From: Microscillaceae bacterium
GTDB taxonomy: Bacteria; Bacteroidota; Bacteroidia; Cytophagales; Microscillaceae
Assembly: GCA_003483885.1 (NCBI GenBank)
Contig: DMXI01000085.1
Coordinates: forward strand, 1 to 7,805
Direction: 5' to 3'
Length of the DNA: 7,805 nt
Below are positions 6,651 to 7,805 of this stretch, piece by piece. The notes beneath the pieces were generated by a model. That model was given only the letters and a program-made list of their open reading frames with translations, was not told the DNA's origin and ran no database searches. How positions within the stretch are numbered: the stretch's first letter is position 1; each line of letters starts with the position of its first letter. Both the position numbers and the translations under genes were made by a program.

Positions 6651-6679
6651 AAAAAGCCATTCCCAAAAATGAGAATGGC
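6649..6679 (-). terminator. Strong intrinsic terminator for the response-regulator gene
   Basis: GCCATTC (6656-6662) and GAATGGC (6673-6679) form a perfect 7-bp GC-containing stem around a 10-nt loop. Read on the minus strand, seven T follow directly (6655-6649). The stem starts 24 bp after the stop codon of the minus-strand regulator, and its T run overlaps the stop codon of the convergent dehydrogenase gene. For plus-strand transcripts the hairpin has only the poor tail CAATATAT, so it would be a weaker stop in that direction. Confidence 0.85.
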
Positions 6680-6702
6680 CAATATATAGAAGTTTTTATA
6701 AC

Positions 6703-7805
6703 CTATTGATTTTCGTACTGGGTAACTGAGGTATACATTTGAGCATCTTTTTCGCTGATTTCTTTGCTTTCTCCACTCATAATCACCAAACGCTCAACCA
6801 CATTGCGTAGCTCGCGAATATTCCCTTTCCAGTCAAGACCTTTTAAGTATTCAGTGGCTTCAGTACCAATTTTCTTAGCGGCTGCACCATATTCATCGGC
6901 AATATCCTGAAGAAATTTATCAATCAATAAAGGTATATCGTCTCGTCGCTCGATCAATGGTGGTACATGAATCAAGATTACTCCCAAACGATGGTATAAG
7001 TCTAAACGGAAATTGTTTTCTTCTACTTCCTTAAGGAGGTTTTTGTTGGTTGCGGCAATTACCCGAACATTTACTTTAATTTCTTTGTCGCCACCTACTC
7101 GGGTAATCTTCCCTTCTTGCAATGCACGCAAAACCTTGGCTTGGGCTGAGAGGCTCATATCCCCAATTTCATCCAAAAATAATGTGCCTCCATTGGCTCT
7201 TTCAAATTTACCAATGCGTTGTTTCACGGCTGAGGTAAAAGCCCCCTTTTCGTGTCCAAACAACTCACTTTCGATAAGTTCACTTGGAATAGCGGCACAG
7301 TTTACTTCAATAAGAGGTTTATCGGCTCGATAACTTTTTGCGTGTAACCACTTACACACCAATTCTTTACCAGAACCATTAGGACCCGTGATGAGTACTC
7401 GAGCATCGGTAGGAGCCACCTTTTCGATGTCTTCTTTTACCCGTTGAATGGCTTCAGACTCACCAACTATATCATAAGTTTTGGAAATTTTTCTTCTTAG
7501 AACCTTGGTTTCGGTTACCAGATTAGACTTGTCGAGCGCATTTCTGACACAAAGCAGCAATCGGTTCAAATCGGGTGGCTTTTGAATAAAATCAAACGCG
7601 CCAAGTTTGGTAGCCTCTACGGCAGTTTTGATGGTGCCATGGGCAGAAATCATGATGAATTGTGTATCCTTGCCTAACGAGCCACTTTTTTCAAGCACCT
7701 CAATGCCATCCATCTTAGGCATTTTGATATCACAAAGCGCTACATCATAGTTGTTTTTTTTGAGCATCTCAAAGCCTTCTTCCCCATCCTTTGCTTCATC
7801 TACTT
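6703..7805 (-). CDS. Sigma-54-dependent response regulator, NtrC-like, without C-terminal HTH (N-terminus cut by window edge)
   Basis: The frame is open to the right edge, so the ATG at 7767 is internal. Counting from the codon at 7803, 366 residues are visible. The receiver domain has phospho-acceptor Asp25 (CDIKMPKMDG), Ser53 in MISAHG and Lys75 in IQKPP; its first roughly 30 residues lie outside. The sigma-54 AAA+ ATPase domain follows: Walker A GPNGSGKE (140-147), GAFTSA (187-192, the GAFTGA sigma-54 contact loop with Ser for the second Gly), Walker B GGTLFLDE (205-212), and the RVIAATN and GNIRELRN motifs. NtrC-type proteins normally end in a Fis-like HTH of about 40 residues; here the chain stops about 20 residues after the AAA+ domain (ending QYENQ). 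Phosphorylation by an unseen histidine kinase should switch on ATP-driven opening of sigma-54 promoters, possibly without specific DNA binding. No kinase gene is visible. Confidence 0.92.
   Translation of the reverse strand, partial: VDEAKDGEEGFEMLKKNNYDVALCDIKMPKMDGIEVLEKSGSLGKDTQFIMISAHGTIKTAVEATKLGAFDFIQKPPDLNRLLLCVRNALDKSNLVTETKVLRRKISKTYDIVGESEAIQRVKEDIEKVAPTDARVLITGPNGSGKELVCKWLHAKSYRADKPLIEVNCAAIPSELIESELFGHEKGAFTSAVKQRIGKFERANGGTLFLDEIGDMSLSAQAKVLRALQEGKITRVGGDKEIKVNVRVIAATNKNLLKEVEENNFRLDLYHRLGVILIHVPPLIERRDDIPLLIDKFLQDIADEYGAAAKKIGTEATEYLKGLDWKGNIRELRNVVERLVIMSGESKEISEKDAQMYTSVTQYENQ

Noticed and set aside
7625..7650. TGGCAC as a sigma-54 -24 element on the minus strand
   Set aside because: It lies inside the regulator coding sequence and no TTGC-type -12 element follows at the required spacing.

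Overview
The window looks like ordinary chromosomal DNA from a member of the Bacteroidota, probably a Cytophagales-like bacterium. The base composition is moderately AT-rich. Genes lack clear Shine-Dalgarno sites. The guaA gene has a textbook Bacteroidota promoter (TTG, 20-nt spacer, TAnnTTTG). The two-component regulator resembles the Bacteroidota type of NtrC-like protein without a DNA-binding tail. The genus assignment is an impression from protein style, not a search result.

Layout, left to right. (1) The 3' part of a plus-strand gene for an HD-domain (metal-dependent phosphohydrolase-like) protein, cut by the left edge. (2) A short AT-rich spacer with inverted repeats, then a plus-strand TSUP/TauE-type membrane transporter. 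(3) Converging on it with a 7-bp gap, a minus-strand membrane-anchored NlpC/P60-like papain-fold protein. (4) An intrinsic terminator, then minus-strand guaA (GMP synthase, 518 aa). (5) A 271-bp spacer holding the guaA promoter and two inverted repeats, the longest non-coding stretch in the window. (6) A minus-strand membrane-anchored SGNH/GDSL-fold protein with apparent loss of two catalytic residues. (7) Divergent from it, a plus-strand classical short-chain dehydrogenase. (8) A strong minus-strand terminator, then the body of a minus-strand sigma-54 activator-type response regulator, cut by the right edge.

The genes do not form an obvious pathway or a multi-gene operon; almost every gene has its own spacer and several have their own terminators. 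No mobile element, CRISPR array, RNA gene or defence cassette is visible. The most notable points are the SGNH protein that lacks the catalytic serine and aspartate, the probably leaderless guaA transcript, the sigma-54 activator without a C-terminal HTH, and a GC-rich palindrome flanked by T and A runs upstream of guaA. I see no convincing evidence of a new multi-gene system here.
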